41,375 nt of DNA from Naegleria lovaniensis (lineage: Eukaryota; Heterolobosea; Eutetramitea; Acrasida; Naegleriidae). Positions within the stretch are counted from its first letter, which is position 1; every line of letters begins with the position of its first letter. The stretch covers positions 1-41,375 of the forward strand of contig NW_025407901.1 in the NCBI RefSeq assembly GCF_003324165.1, in the 5' to 3' direction. A model generated the notes under the pieces. The model had not been told where the DNA came from. It did not search any database and worked only from the letters and a program-made list of their open reading frames with translations. The position numbers and the translations under genes were made by a program. This document shows, piece after piece, positions 1 through 9,950 of this stretch.

Positions 1-1091
1 TGGAAGAGAGTGTCTCTGTCATAGTGAGCCTTTGAAATATCGGTAAGCTCCTTTCTGCGTTCAACCAGACTTGAAGCGGTTGAGGTACGGCAAATATAGA
101 GAAGCTTCTTACATAACTCCATATCATAAATGGAACATCTTTCAGGATACATTAATTTCACACATTGCACGATCATGTTCTCGTATGCATCCAAAATATT
201 ACCCATCTTGGAAATGGATTGAATCGTGTATGAAGGCATGTGAATCATTAAAAGTCTATCTTGGTCGCTTTGTTTGGACTCATAATCTCTCAATTTTGCC
301 TCAATATCTGCTTCAATACCTTGCACATCTCTTTTGTATTTCTTTGTTGATTCATGGAGGGTTTGTTTAGCATACTGGCAATAATCTCTGTTGACCAAAA
401 CCATATTAATAAGAACTTTCAATAATCTAGTATATTCCAAAGAGTATTCGCTCTTCATCATTTTGATTCTTTCGCAATGATCTTTGTACAAGTTGAAAGC
501 ACTTTCAATATCCTCGCTTGTGATTGGTTTTTTAGAATCTGACTCTTGCCATATGGTACCCAACTTCTTGGCAACTTGAAAAACGCGTAAATCTTCCTTG
601 TGATATTTTGAAAGTGGTACATAGGATGCTGCAGCTCCCTTTTCTACTTCATAAAGTGCTTGACGAACTTGAACTCCGAGTACCCACGGATAAGTTGGTG
701 AGGACTCTTTTGCTTGCAAACCAGCCATATACTCATCATAAGAGAGTGGTTCCTCTTTAGGTAATTCAAGAAAAGGTTTTCCGTTCTCGTCGTATTTTAA
801 CTCGGCATTCTTGTATTTTTCAGTGGCCTCTTTGATGGCCATTGCTTCCTTGTAGAGTCTTCTCTCCTCATTTCTAAAGGTTCTCAAAGGTCTTGTTAAT
901 TCATGTTCGTTTTGTTCAGCCAAATTCAATTCATCCTCATCAAACTGATGTTTCTTGTAGGAACATTTTTGAATACTATTTACTGATGAGAGAGAAATGA
1001 TTGCCGAGTGATGATGAGTGGAAACAGCAACACCCGAAAATACCTTTGATGACGATGAAGAGGAAGAACGAAGAAGAGCTCGGCTCAACAT
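1..1091 (-). CDS. Partial gene, probable mitochondrial protein of unknown family
   Basis: An open frame runs from an ATG at 1089-1091 to the window edge without a stop: 363 codons, with the 3' end missing. The N-terminus, MLSRALLRSSSSSSSKVF, is rich in Ser and Arg and has no acidic residue, which is typical of a mitochondrial presequence. The mature part is hydrophilic, mostly helical and highly charged, with EERRLYKEAMAIKEATEKY near residues 70-90. I see no transmembrane segment and no catalytic motif, and I do not recognise the family. Mitochondrial targeting is inferred from composition only. The gene is transcribed away from the Cys-rich gene at 1367. Confidence 0.75.
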   Translation of the reverse strand, partial: MLSRALLRSSSSSSSKVFSGVAVSTHHHSAIISLSSVNSIQKCSYKKHQFDEDELNLAEQNEHELTRPLRTFRNEERRLYKEAMAIKEATEKYKNAELKYDENGKPFLELPKEEPLSYDEYMAGLQAKESSPTYPWVLGVQVRQALYEVEKGAAASYVPLSKYHKEDLRVFQVAKKLGTIWQESDSKKPITSEDIESAFNLYKDHCERIKMMKSEYSLEYTRLLKVLINMVLVNRDYCQYAKQTLHESTKKYKRDVQGIEADIEAKLRDYESKQSDQDRLLMIHMPSYTIQSISKMGNILDAYENMIVQCVKLMYPERCSIYDMELCKKLLYICRTSTASSLVERRKELTDISKAHYDRDTLF

Positions 1092-1366
1092 TTTTTTTTC
1101 AAAATTTTCATAATAAAAAATATTCATCAAGCCTTGTTTTTCATCCAAGTCTGAAATTGTTGTCGGGAGTTGAAGAAGGACAAACAAACATCGCTGGAAG
1201 GAATATTGCTACAAAATCCCGAGACATCCTTGAGCAATGTAATCATAATTTTGTTTGTTCTGATGGAGGAAACATTCCATAAATTTACGGACATTTCAAA
1301 TTTAAAAAATGTCTTCAGATCAACATCCTTGCAATTACTGTTCATTCTAGTAGCACCTATATTCCA
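1092..1366. promoter_or_regulatory. Divergent intergenic region
   Basis: These 275 bases separate the start codons of two divergent genes and must hold both promoters. An A-run lies directly before each start codon. I cannot assign discrete elements. An ATG at 1309 opens a short frame relevant to the neighbouring Cys-rich gene (see that entry). Confidence 0.45.
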
Positions 1367-1903
1367 ATGGAATGCAAGGGATGCTGGTCACAGTTCTATG
1401 ATCTTTGTGAGAGTTGTAAAGATCAATACATTTGTCAAGATTGTGGAGAGTATATTTGTGAAGATTGTAGCAACCGGTTTACTGTTACTAGCAGTCATTC
1501 GAGCAACATGTGCATGAGGTGCCACCGTGAAGTAGATGATTCTGGAGAGAAATTTTGCCCAAATTGCTGTTTCTTGTGTAGCTTTTGTCCAGGAATTGTT
1601 TGTAAAGAGTGTCATCAAGGAAACAAGATGAGCTTTAGGAATACTTGTCATTGTTGTAAGCTCTCGATGTGTGATCGTTGCAACGAGCATTGTTGTTCAA
1701 AATGCTTTTACAACATTTGTGTTTCTTGTGTCAAATATTGTACGTTTGAGAATTGCTGCAAAGTAATTTGTACAAGCTGTTGTAGAACACAGAAATCGGT
1801 GAAATGTACTCTTCACAACTCAAAGAAAAAGAGAGACAGATGCAATTCCATGATATCCCAAACACAACAACTTGGAGACATTATTTTTGACTTTAACAGA
1901 TAA
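1367..1903 (+). CDS. Cysteine-rich, zinc-binding-like protein
   Basis: The 178-residue product carries about a dozen CxxC or CC pairs spread along most of its length (C3-x2-C6, C14-x2-C17, C23-x2-C26, C31-x2-C34, C49-x2-C52 and more). The pattern is like tandem treble-clef or B-box-type zinc sites, but I cannot match one named domain. It ends with a short basic then polar tail. The first ATG in this frame is 1367. An ATG at 1309 in another frame encodes MSSDQHPCNYC and then hits a stop; a one-base shift right after that CxxC would join it to this frame and add one more zinc pair. The real start may therefore be 1309 with an indel in between. Function is unknown. Confidence 0.65.
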   Translation: MECKGCWSQFYDLCESCKDQYICQDCGEYICEDCSNRFTVTSSHSSNMCMRCHREVDDSGEKFCPNCCFLCSFCPGIVCKECHQGNKMSFRNTCHCCKLSMCDRCNEHCCSKCFYNICVSCVKYCTFENCCKVICTSCCRTQKSVKCTLHNSKKKRDRCNSMISQTQQLGDIIFDFNR

Positions 1904-2146
1904 TCATTGAGAAATACACGGCATGGATTGGAATACATCTATCTCTGCAGAGGACTTCAAATTGAAGATTGGCAAAACCACTCACCCTTGTTCAGCAAAT
2001 TTTTTCCCGCGTTTCAAATATTTTACAGCTCGCAAAAATTGAAAACATCAAACCTTCTAGGAATTACAATTACGAGAGAGAACAGTCAAAGGTGCAGTTC
2101 AATCCCGATCCTATCTATTCGTTTCTTCTAGTAAACAATTGATATC

Positions 2147-4361
2147 ATGAACGGATCATTAAACTTGAGCAGTATTAACGGAGAGAGCTCGATCGAGTCG
2201 AGTAGTTTGTTGGACACTTCTACCGACGGAGGGGCCTACAAAAGTGCAGAGAACGACTTGGGTGGCACTGTTGAGAGTCATTATGATCATGTTCATGTTT
2301 GTATTCGATTGGCTCCGGTGCCAGGTAGGTTACATTAATGGTTATGCACGAATGGCACATTCACTGTTTGAATGATTTTCTAAATCAATCTCAACAACAA
2401 CAACAGCCGAAGAATCAAGTGCCAATGCTCAAAACATAATTGAAATTTCCGATGTCAACAAACTCATTGCATATCATCCAGAGAGTAGAGAAGGATTATT
2501 ATACAAATTTGATCACTGTTTTGACAGTGAAACGTCAAATAATGAAATATTCGAATCGGTTTGTGTGCCCCTATTGAATGCTGTCATTGAGGGATATAAT
2601 GGCACAATTATTTCTTACGGTTCTTCAAGAACTGGTAAAACAGAAATGATGATTGGAAATGAGCGAGAGGAAGGAATTGTCGATCTGACATTTCGAGAAG
2701 GATACTCTTATTTATCTTCAGTGGCAGATAAGGTTGCGTACTCGATCTCATTTTCGTTTTGGGAAATGAGCAATGACACAATATTGGATTTACTTGATCC
2801 TGACGATGAAAAAGAGTTGAAACTTAAAAAACACACCAAACAAGGTGTATTCATTACAAATTTGAAAGAAATGCAAGTGGAGAGTTGGGAGCAATTGCAA
2901 TCATTGATTGACGATGGCATTCGACGAAGTCAAAAATTGACAGCTCAACGAAAGATCAGACTCCATTCGTTCATGAGATTGAGATTGACAAGAAATGACT
3001 TGGACCATCCAGAACAAGATGTCTCCTCCTCGCTCATGTTTGTAAATTTGAAAGGAACTGAAAGAATTGGTAAAATGGGAGCCAAGGGCGAACATTTGAA
3101 AGAAGGAGCAAGCTTGAACAAGAGTTTGACTGCATTCGGTAATGCCATCCACAATGTTGTGCATCATACCAAAGTCAAGGGAGCAAAAACCTCAAATGTG
3201 AATATTAATAGCTTATTTGGAGATTCAATGGTCACAGCTGTTCTCAGCGAGGCACTCGGAGGGAAAAGTGCTTCAGTGATCATTGGCTCCATTTCACAAA
3301 CAGAATTCCACTATTTGGAAACCATGGAAGCTTTGGAAAATTTGAGAATTGCCAGACACATTTCTACATTCCCAAAAAAGCAAATACTCAACACGAAGGT
3401 CATAGAAATACTCAACAGGATCAAAGCACTCGAAAAAGTTTGTGCTGAAGATAAACTAGCTCCAGGCCATCCTCCTACTGAGGAGCAAGAAAAACTCGAA
3501 TCCTTAAAACAACTTTATCGAAAATACCTAGCTGGAATGATTGAATTGGATGATTTAAGCAAATCGAAAGAGAATGGAGTTGAACTTCAACCCATTCCAG
3601 ACAAGAAACTTCCAAAAGCTCAATTATGGAAACAAAACGATATGAAATCTCAGAGACATGGAATGCGAGCGACTGTGTACAAACCAACGGGACAAGCAGG
3701 TGTGAAACCCAAAGAAACTTATAAAGGTCAATGGATGGATCACCAAAAACATGGCTATGGTGAGGAAGACACTCAGAAATTCAACTACAAGGGATGTTGG
3801 GCCAATGGTAAGAAAGAAGGAGAAGGAGTATTGTATTCGAAAGAAAAATCGAAAAAGATCTATAATGGAGAATGGAAGAATGGTCTCAAACACGGTAAAG
3901 GTATCTATTATTACGATAATGGAGAAATCTATGAAGGAGATTGGGCCAACGACATGAGATGGGGCTATGGTACCATGTATTTCATCGATGGCACCAAATA
4001 CGAAGGAGAATGGGCCAATGATAAACAACATGGAACAGGTTGTACCATTGAAAAGAATGGAGATCGATTTGAAGGAAGTTACTTAGATGGTTTAAAACAT
4101 GGTCCAGGTATTTATTATTACATTACAGCAGGTCAAAAATATGTGGGAGAATGGTTTAAGGGAGTTCCAAAATGTGGTCAACTTTTTAAAGATGTAGAAT
4201 ATGAAGAAAGTATCGATCCAGAGAATCTTCCAAAGGATATTCCTGAAAATAAGTTACTGGATCGAGAACGAGTCATTGAAGATGCTGTGACTTCGGTACG
4301 ATTGTTAATGGAGCAACAAGGTGTTTTACCTTTGGTCACACGAGAGAATGTATATGATTAA
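2147..4361 (+). CDS. Kinesin-like motor domain fused to MORN repeats
   Basis: There are two exons, 2147-2324 and 2407-4361, separated by an 82-base GT-AG intron at 2325-2406 that keeps the frame; the product has 710 residues. Residues about 50-390 form a kinesin motor: a VCIRLAP strand, a P-loop GSSRTGKT (131-138), and an LNKSLTAFGNAI helix. Key motor motifs are altered. The switch II DLAGSE is NLKGTER (273-279), and the switch I SSRSH signature is not recognisable (LHSFMRLRL at its place). A helical linker follows, then about six MORN repeats (498-645; YEGDWAND, YEGEWAND and similar), which commonly bind membrane lipids or axonemal partners. Nucleotide binding seems possible, but normal ATP-driven motility is doubtful. 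A role in cytoskeleton or flagellum is inference. Confidence 0.85.
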
Positions 4362-4508
4362 TAACAAGTTACCACTTTAAGGCTGCTGACATTCCCAAAT
4401 AACAATTTTGATAAATTTATCCATTCACCAGGAAATTTTCGAGGTCGAAGAGAGCCACGTCAGCATTTAACAATCCTGAACGAAATTGCTGCCCTGATTA
4501 TAAAAAAA

Positions 4509-5065
4509 ATGTCTTCATCATCAACCACTCAAGCTCCACAACAAACCGAAAACAAGGTGACTTTCAAAATCACATTGACTTCACATCCAAAACAACCTTT
4601 TAGAACGTATGTAAATAATATTCCTAAACAGTGAAATCGGGAAGTCTCTGATATTAAATTCGATTGCAATTCTCGGAACCATTAAATTCATAATGATTCA
4701 TAATTCTTTTACAATCGATATGAATGAAATATTGAAATACTCTCAATCATCACGGTTCGGACAAAACCATTCATTCATCAACTGAATTCAACGAAAATGC
4801 ATCCATTCTGGATGAATCCGAAATTAATTTTCAAAATATTTTCTTTAAAATCTCTCTCATGAACAGAATCAAAGTTCCAGAAAGTGCTCCATTCACAGCT
4901 GTCCTCAAATACGCAGCTGAAGAATTTCAAATTTCAGCTGAAACAAGTGCCATTCTCTCCAATGATGGTATCGGAATCAATCCAAGTCAAACTGCAGGAA
5001 ATGTTTGGTTAAAGTATGGCTCTGATTTGCGTATCATTCCACGAGACAAGGTCGGAACGAATTAA
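4509..5065 (+). CDS. UFM1: Ubiquitin-fold modifier 1 (UFM1)
   Basis: Exon 1 is 4509-4606 and exon 2 is 4867-5065, separated by a 260-base GT-AG intron (4607-4866). The spliced product has 98 residues. After a Ser/Thr/Gln-rich N-terminal extension of about 15 residues it follows UFM1 closely, for example [45 protein letters not shown] and [13 protein letters not shown]1 is a small modifier conjugated by UBA5, UFC1 and UFL1 to targets at the endoplasmic reticulum, notably ribosomes. The precursor ends VGTN; UFSP proteases would remove the last two residues to expose the reactive Gly, as for the human precursor with its two-residue tail. The splice junction falls at the same place where similarity to UFM1 is continuous. 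Confidence 0.95.
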
Positions 5066-5224
5066 ACGTGTCATATTTTGTGAACAATTAATTTTTACAG
5101 CTGTGTGTATTTTCGGATCAATAATTCGAATTTTGGAATTTGTACAATTTACAAGTTTATGTACAATTTTTACACCTTTCCTTTTCACCCCTTTCATGGA
5201 GAGTAGTTTACCAGTAACACATCA

Positions 5225-7807
5225 TTATTTGTACAGAACGGATTGAGGTCGTTTTGCAGGACTCGACGATGACACTACATTTCCAGTGCCAGGACTTGCA
5301 CTATTTGTGGTATTATTGGAAAGTTTTTCAAAGAATTGCAATCGTTGACTTAATGGTAAATTATCATTCTTCACAGAAGCATTCGAAGGTGAACTAGTCA
5401 CTGGTGACGAAGACACTGTTGAATTCTTATTATTCATCGATGAAACAATATCCAAAGTCATTTTCTTTTGTTTCGTCATGGGAGAGTCCACTAATTCTGT
5501 ATTGTTACTAGTCACATTCTTTGCTTGATTTGTTGTTGCAGTCGTGGTTGTGGCCATCGATCGATTGGTTGGCGTCGAGTTTGCAACATGGCCACTTGAT
5601 CTTGGTGTATTCATGGTCGTTGTCGTAGTAGTAGTGGTAGTAGTAGTGGTAGTATTGGAGTTATTATTACTCGATCTTGGTGTGGTCATGGTCGTATTGT
5701 TGTTATTGTTGTTTAAATTATTCGCTCTTGGTGTTGAACTTCCATTATTATTATTATTTGTATTTGGACTTGTCGTGGTTGAAATATTCTTGAGTTGAAA
5801 TTGTGGCTTATTCATGGTAGTCTGCACTGATGCATTCACTACTTCTTTGGAATTTAGAACTTCTTGCTTGCTCAATTTGTTGAGTGACAAGTTTGGAGAA
5901 GAATTATTTGGAAAGTGTTTCACACTATTATTACCACTACCACTTGTATGCATAGTTGTTGGTATGGTTGTTGTTGCTGTTGTTGTAGTAGCCATGTTCG
6001 TATGACTTGCACTATATGGATGTCGAGGTGAAGAATGACCACTACTGCCACTTGTCAATGACGTGTTCGACAAGACGGGTGATTCCAAAGAAAGTGACGC
6101 TCTCGAAGGAGTCGACGATCCTTTCGACGACATCATGGCTGCTTTTCTTGGAGATGTCAACGAAAGATCATCTTGACTTTGCTGCTGTTTCGGAGCTGTC
6201 GGAAGTGGTTTCGCCTTTCTTTCTCCGCCAATTCCCATCAATTGTCCGTGTTGTTTCAAAACTTCTTGTAATCTCTTGATTTCATTATCTTTTTGAATGA
6301 GTTGTTTGTATAAATCTTGAATAATATTTTTCATAATTTCAACAGTTTCATTTTGAGAGGAGGATTCTTTTCTTGAATCATTGCCACGGTGTTTGAAAAG
6401 AGAAGACAGAGAAGCAGTGAGTGAAGTGTCCGAATCACTGTCACTTGTCAAGATGGGTGAGGAAATTTCAGAGGTATTGGAGAGAGTGCAGGTCGATGTG
6501 GAATCATCCAAATTGGGTGATTGAGAATTATTTCCATGATTCACAATAATTTGTGAAATGTTTTGTTGAAGTACGGATCCTCCTTTAAATAATCCACCGA
6601 CAAAACGTTTCATTAAATTTGCAGCACCTAATGCATGATTGTCTCCTCCTCCTCCTCCTCCGACAGCATTGGAATCTAAATGATCTCCTGAATTATTCAA
6701 ATCATCCAAAGAGGATGAATCATTGTGATCTCCCAAATTTGGAGAACTATTACCAAAATTGGTAGTATTTGAAGTTACAGCATTGGGAAAGAGAGAAGAA
6801 GATCTCTTTTTCTTGGTCTTTTCATGTTGTTGTGAATGAGAAGCAATCTTTTCACGAACTTTCTTAATGATAAACTTTTCGAAAAAGTCAGAACTCAGAT
6901 ACGATTCAAAACTGTCTTGTTTCAATTGCAAATTAATTTGAACGGTCAATTCGTTGAAAGCATGTTGAATTTTTGTCCACAATATTTCTGGAGTTAACAT
7001 GGTGTTACCTTCTGACGCCACATTGACATTTGACATTTTTGATTCATTCATACTATTGTTAGTAGAATTCACAAAACTCTTAACGTCTTCAAAATTTTCC
7101 ACAATTCTCATTCTCATCTTGTCAGTAATATTCAACTCTTTCGGAGATTCCAATTTCACAAAAGTATCAATCAACGATTGTGTCTGTTCCATCATGTGAG
7201 GCACCGATCGCAAACTCTTTACATTCTCCAATTGCAGTAAATACAATAAATTTTCATCGCAATGAGTGACTTGAGTGAGATATTCCAAGAAACATTGACA
7301 AGCTTCTTTATCTCTCATGATGGTGGAATAATTAAAGTAATGTTGAATTTTAATATGAGGAGAAGAAGAAGGACATGTTACAGTAGTAGTATTGTTGTTG
7401 GTATTATTTTGATTATTATTTTGTGTATTATTATTATTATTATTATTATTTTGCGTATTATTTTGTGTGGATGATGATGATGGTAGTGAAGTAGGTGGAC
7501 TTGTTGTTGTTGTTGGAGAAGTAGAACCCGATGAGGAGGATGATGAAAAAGAGGAGTACATTGCTCCTCCTCCTCCTCCTCCTTCACTTGTTGTTGTTGT
7601 TATTTGAATGCTCATGTTTGATGATGATGATGATGAACACAATGGATTCGAAAAAGGAATTAGAACACAATGTGTCGTAGAACAAGATTGTGATGATAAT
7701 GCGCTTGGGATAGTCGTCGTTTGTGTTTTTCGAAAAACACAATCAGGTTGTCGTGATGCTGATAATAGTGATGAACCAAATGCTAGCCCTGTTGTTGTTG
7801 TTGTCAA
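5225..7807 (-). CDS. RGS-domain protein with large low-complexity regions
   Basis: An uninterrupted frame encodes 860 residues. Residues about 155-318 look like an RGS (regulator of G-protein signalling) fold: an F..IMRDKEACQCFLEYL opening helix, DENLLYLLQLENVK, and a final LKQDSFESYLSSDFFEKFI helix pair, with an insertion of roughly 30 residues in the middle. RGS domains speed GTP hydrolysis by G-alpha subunits. A short coiled coil follows near residues 490-525. The rest is runs of Thr, Asn, Ser, Gln and Gly, encoded by CAA, AAC, ACC and similar triplet repeats. Translation could also begin at Met65, just after the first Ser-rich stretch. The gene converges on UFM1, with only 159 bases between stop codons. 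Confidence 0.8.
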   Translation of the reverse strand: MTTTTTGLAFGSSLLSASRQPDCVFRKTQTTTIPSALSSQSCSTTHCVLIPFSNPLCSSSSSSNMSIQITTTTSEGGGGGGAMYSSFSSSSSSGSTSPTTTTSPPTSLPSSSSTQNNTQNNNNNNNNTQNNNQNNTNNNTTTVTCPSSSPHIKIQHYFNYSTIMRDKEACQCFLEYLTQVTHCDENLLYLLQLENVKSLRSVPHMMEQTQSLIDTFVKLESPKELNITDKMRMRIVENFEDVKSFVNSTNNSMNESKMSNVNVASEGNTMLTPEILWTKIQHAFNELTVQINLQLKQDSFESYLSSDFFEKFIIKKVREKIASHSQQHEKTKKKRSSSLFPNAVTSNTTNFGNSSPNLGDHNDSSSLDDLNNSGDHLDSNAVGGGGGGDNHALGAANLMKRFVGGLFKGGSVLQQNISQIIVNHGNNSQSPNLDDSTSTCTLSNTSEISSPILTSDSDSDTSLTASLSSLFKHRGNDSRKESSSQNETVEIMKNIIQDLYKQLIQKDNEIKRLQEVLKQHGQLMGIGGERKAKPLPTAPKQQQSQDDLSLTSPRKAAMMSSKGSSTPSRASLSLESPVLSNTSLTSGSSGHSSPRHPYSASHTNMATTTTATTTIPTTMHTSGSGNNSVKHFPNNSSPNLSLNKLSKQEVLNSKEVVNASVQTTMNKPQFQLKNISTTTSPNTNNNNNGSSTPRANNLNNNNNNTTMTTPRSSNNNSNTTTTTTTTTTTTTMNTPRSSGHVANSTPTNRSMATTTTATTNQAKNVTSNNTELVDSPMTKQKKMTLDIVSSMNNKNSTVSSSPVTSSPSNASVKNDNLPLSQRLQFFEKLSNNTTNSASPGTGNVVSSSSPAKRPQSVLYK

Positions 7808-8013
7808 TTTTCTTCTGGTTGACTGTTGACGTTAAAGTTTTGGAGAAGGAAATGGCAAGCTGACGCTTGTTTGGGTTGATTGCGCAATGTTATGCGTTAT
7901 GAATGGACAAAAGGAAGATGGAAATTGGCAATTCTATAACCAAAGACTTGAATGACATGTCTTCCAACAACAGACACAAAAGTATTGTTTGTGACTCGAC
8001 AACGAAAGAAAAA

Positions 8014-8062
8014 GTACAACAATGAAAAGTGCTTTGAAAAGAATACTTTTCATTAATTGTAC
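8014..8062. repeat. Imperfect inverted repeat (hairpin) beside the transposon insertion site
   Basis: The arm 8014-8030 (GTACAACAATGAAAAGT) is the near-exact reverse complement of 8045-8062 (ACTTTTCATTAATTGTAC), with a 14-base spacer. It lies in the upstream region of the RGS gene and ends five bases before the 8-bp target duplication of the P-like element at 8067. No terminator or small-RNA role is evident. The rest of 7808-8013 shows no gene. Confidence 0.6.
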
Positions 8063-8074
8063 TACCACTCGAAT

Positions 8075-9719
8075 GAGGGCCCTTTCAAACCTGCAGCCGC
8101 AGCAAACAGCCGAAAAGGACGGCTGCCAGCTCCTGCTGACTTCCCAAACTTTGTGGAAATCCAGAATCCTCCAGAATCCGGATGTTTATGGATTTTGGCG
8201 GTTGTTTTTGGCTTTAAAACGAATAAAATTTTTAACAACAAAAATGCAAAACAACAACAGCAACAACAACAACAATTCCTAACAAGCTTTGGCATGTTAT
8301 CCTTGAACGAAATGAATTCAAATGTGGAGCTAGACAACCACATCAACGTACATCCACGAAACGAATTCTGATCTTCATCTTCTCTATGACTATCTTACCG
8401 ATATAAAATTCACACCATCAGACATCAATTCAGTAATTCGTATTTTTGAAGAAAATGCTATCAGAAGCATTGCTTGTTCTAACTTTTATTTGATGATGAA
8501 GAGATCATGTCATTTGCACTTCCAAAATCCATCATCAAAGCAGCAATTTCTTTCCGAATGCAACCCGAAAATGATAATCCAAACCAAAGATTTCACGTAA
8601 AAACAAGATTATGACTGAAGATGATGTCAAACAAATGTTCATAACAAGAGAGCTTTGTGGAATCGCTCGCATCTTCCTCAAAGAAAAAGAAACAAATCAT
8701 AACAATACTGACATCGAAGATGATGATGAGTCAATTTATAGTTCGACTTCAAGGTAGATAAATTGTCAATTTATCCATTATTGTTGTTATTAATGATCGG
8801 TTTGTTTGACAATGTATAGAGTTCAATCATCACCCAACAACAGAGTATTTTTGCCTTTTCAACTGCAAGAATATATGATCGAGAATTTTTATGGAGTGGC
8901 TCGACAATATTGTGGCTCCAATACCAATCTGAACGCTGAAAATTTCTTGAATGCTCTCAATAATTTTTTAAGTGCCTTAATTGTTGACTTATAATTCAAC
9001 AAAGAGAAAGATCAATCCACAAGATTACCATATGAGTATTATTGTTGCTTCCAATCACCAGAACATATTAATTATATTGTTATTGGTGAATTTGAAAGAG
9101 CATGTCGCACTTTTGCCATGCTTCCAGATGCTGAATATGAAGCTCCAACCATTCATACTCTATTGTTTAATTTGAATATACCTGGTATTGAAGTTTTACT
9201 TACAAAAGAATTCAAATTGAAACAATATTCGAATAATGACATTATGGAATTCGATAAATTGGAGCAGCAATGAAACAGAACACATCAACCACACAACATG
9301 CTGCAAAATTTCAAAAACAAACAATCCAATGCACATATCACCATTGGAGGAATTACCTTTCACAAACAACAATTGATACATCAAGTAACATTTAGTCACA
9401 AAACTTCTTGTGATGTTTCGAGATATAGAAGGTTCGATAAGAGAAAACCTAACACTATCTCACAACAATCAAACTCCCTCTCATGGCAACTCTATTCTCT
9501 ACTGACTTCTCAAGAACAAATTGAAAAACCAGAAGCAAATCAGACTCTCAATTCCGAATATTTAAGCATTGGTGATTATGTTCTCCAATTAGATGAAAAC
9601 AATTATGTCTTCATCTGCCAAATTAAGCAAATCAAACAGTGGACAAAAAGGACTAAGAAGAACAAAACCTTTGTGGCTGAATGGCTGTTTGCTGCGGCTG
9701 CAGGTTTGAATGGGCCCTC
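8075..9719. mobile_element. Decayed P-element-like DNA transposon with 8-bp target duplication
   Basis: The element is 1645 bp long and bounded by 37-bp terminal inverted repeats at 8075-8111 and 9683-9719 (outer end GAGGGCCC; one mismatch between arms). Both sides are flanked by the identical octamer ACTCGAAT (8067-8074 and 9720-9727), a target-site duplication. Eight-base duplications occur in the P and hAT superfamilies. The P assignment comes from the internal pseudogene (8611-9682). A CAA/CAG repeat lies near 8252-8276. The rest of the left half (8112-8610) has no sustained reading frame. Confidence 0.85.
8611..9682 (+). pseudogene. Remnant of P-element/THAP9-like transposase
   Basis: One frame can be followed from 8611 to 8753, across a likely 66-base GT-AG intron (8754-8819), then from 8820 to the right inverted repeat, with two in-frame stops (8992-8994 and 9271-9273). 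The stretch around 8870-8990 reads MIENFYGVARQYCGSNTNLN, which fits the C-terminal LExFFSxIRxxxGxxxxPT signature of P-element/THAP9 transposases. Downstream codons still look constrained (GEFERACRTFAMLPDAEYEA, YLSIGDYVLQLDENNYVFIC). The catalytic aspartates expected upstream are not identifiable. The copy is therefore inactive, with about the C-terminal half recognisable. Confidence 0.6.
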
Positions 9720-9950
9720 ACTCGAATAGAAGAAAGGATCATTCGTCTTTTGTTATCAATTTGGATTGCTATTTGGAATCCGTTGCCTGAAAACTCTCAA
9801 ATCAGCGACGGATTTGACAAGGGACTAGCCAAAAAAGACAGCTCAACAACTGAGGTATCCAGTGGTTTCTAGATCTTTACTTTGGGATGATACAACAATT
9901 CCGTTGAATTTATTACAGAGGTGTTGGTTTAAGAGAGAATATCGTGTACA

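Noticed and set aside
5544-6005. Plus-strand frames rich in Val and Leu opposite the RGS gene
   Set aside because: They are the complement of Asn/Thr/Ser triplet repeats in the RGS coding sequence.
7561-7583. CTCCTCCTCC runs as regulatory or CRISPR-like repeats
   Set aside because: They encode a poly-Gly tract in the RGS protein. No repeat-spacer arrays occur, and the genome is eukaryotic.
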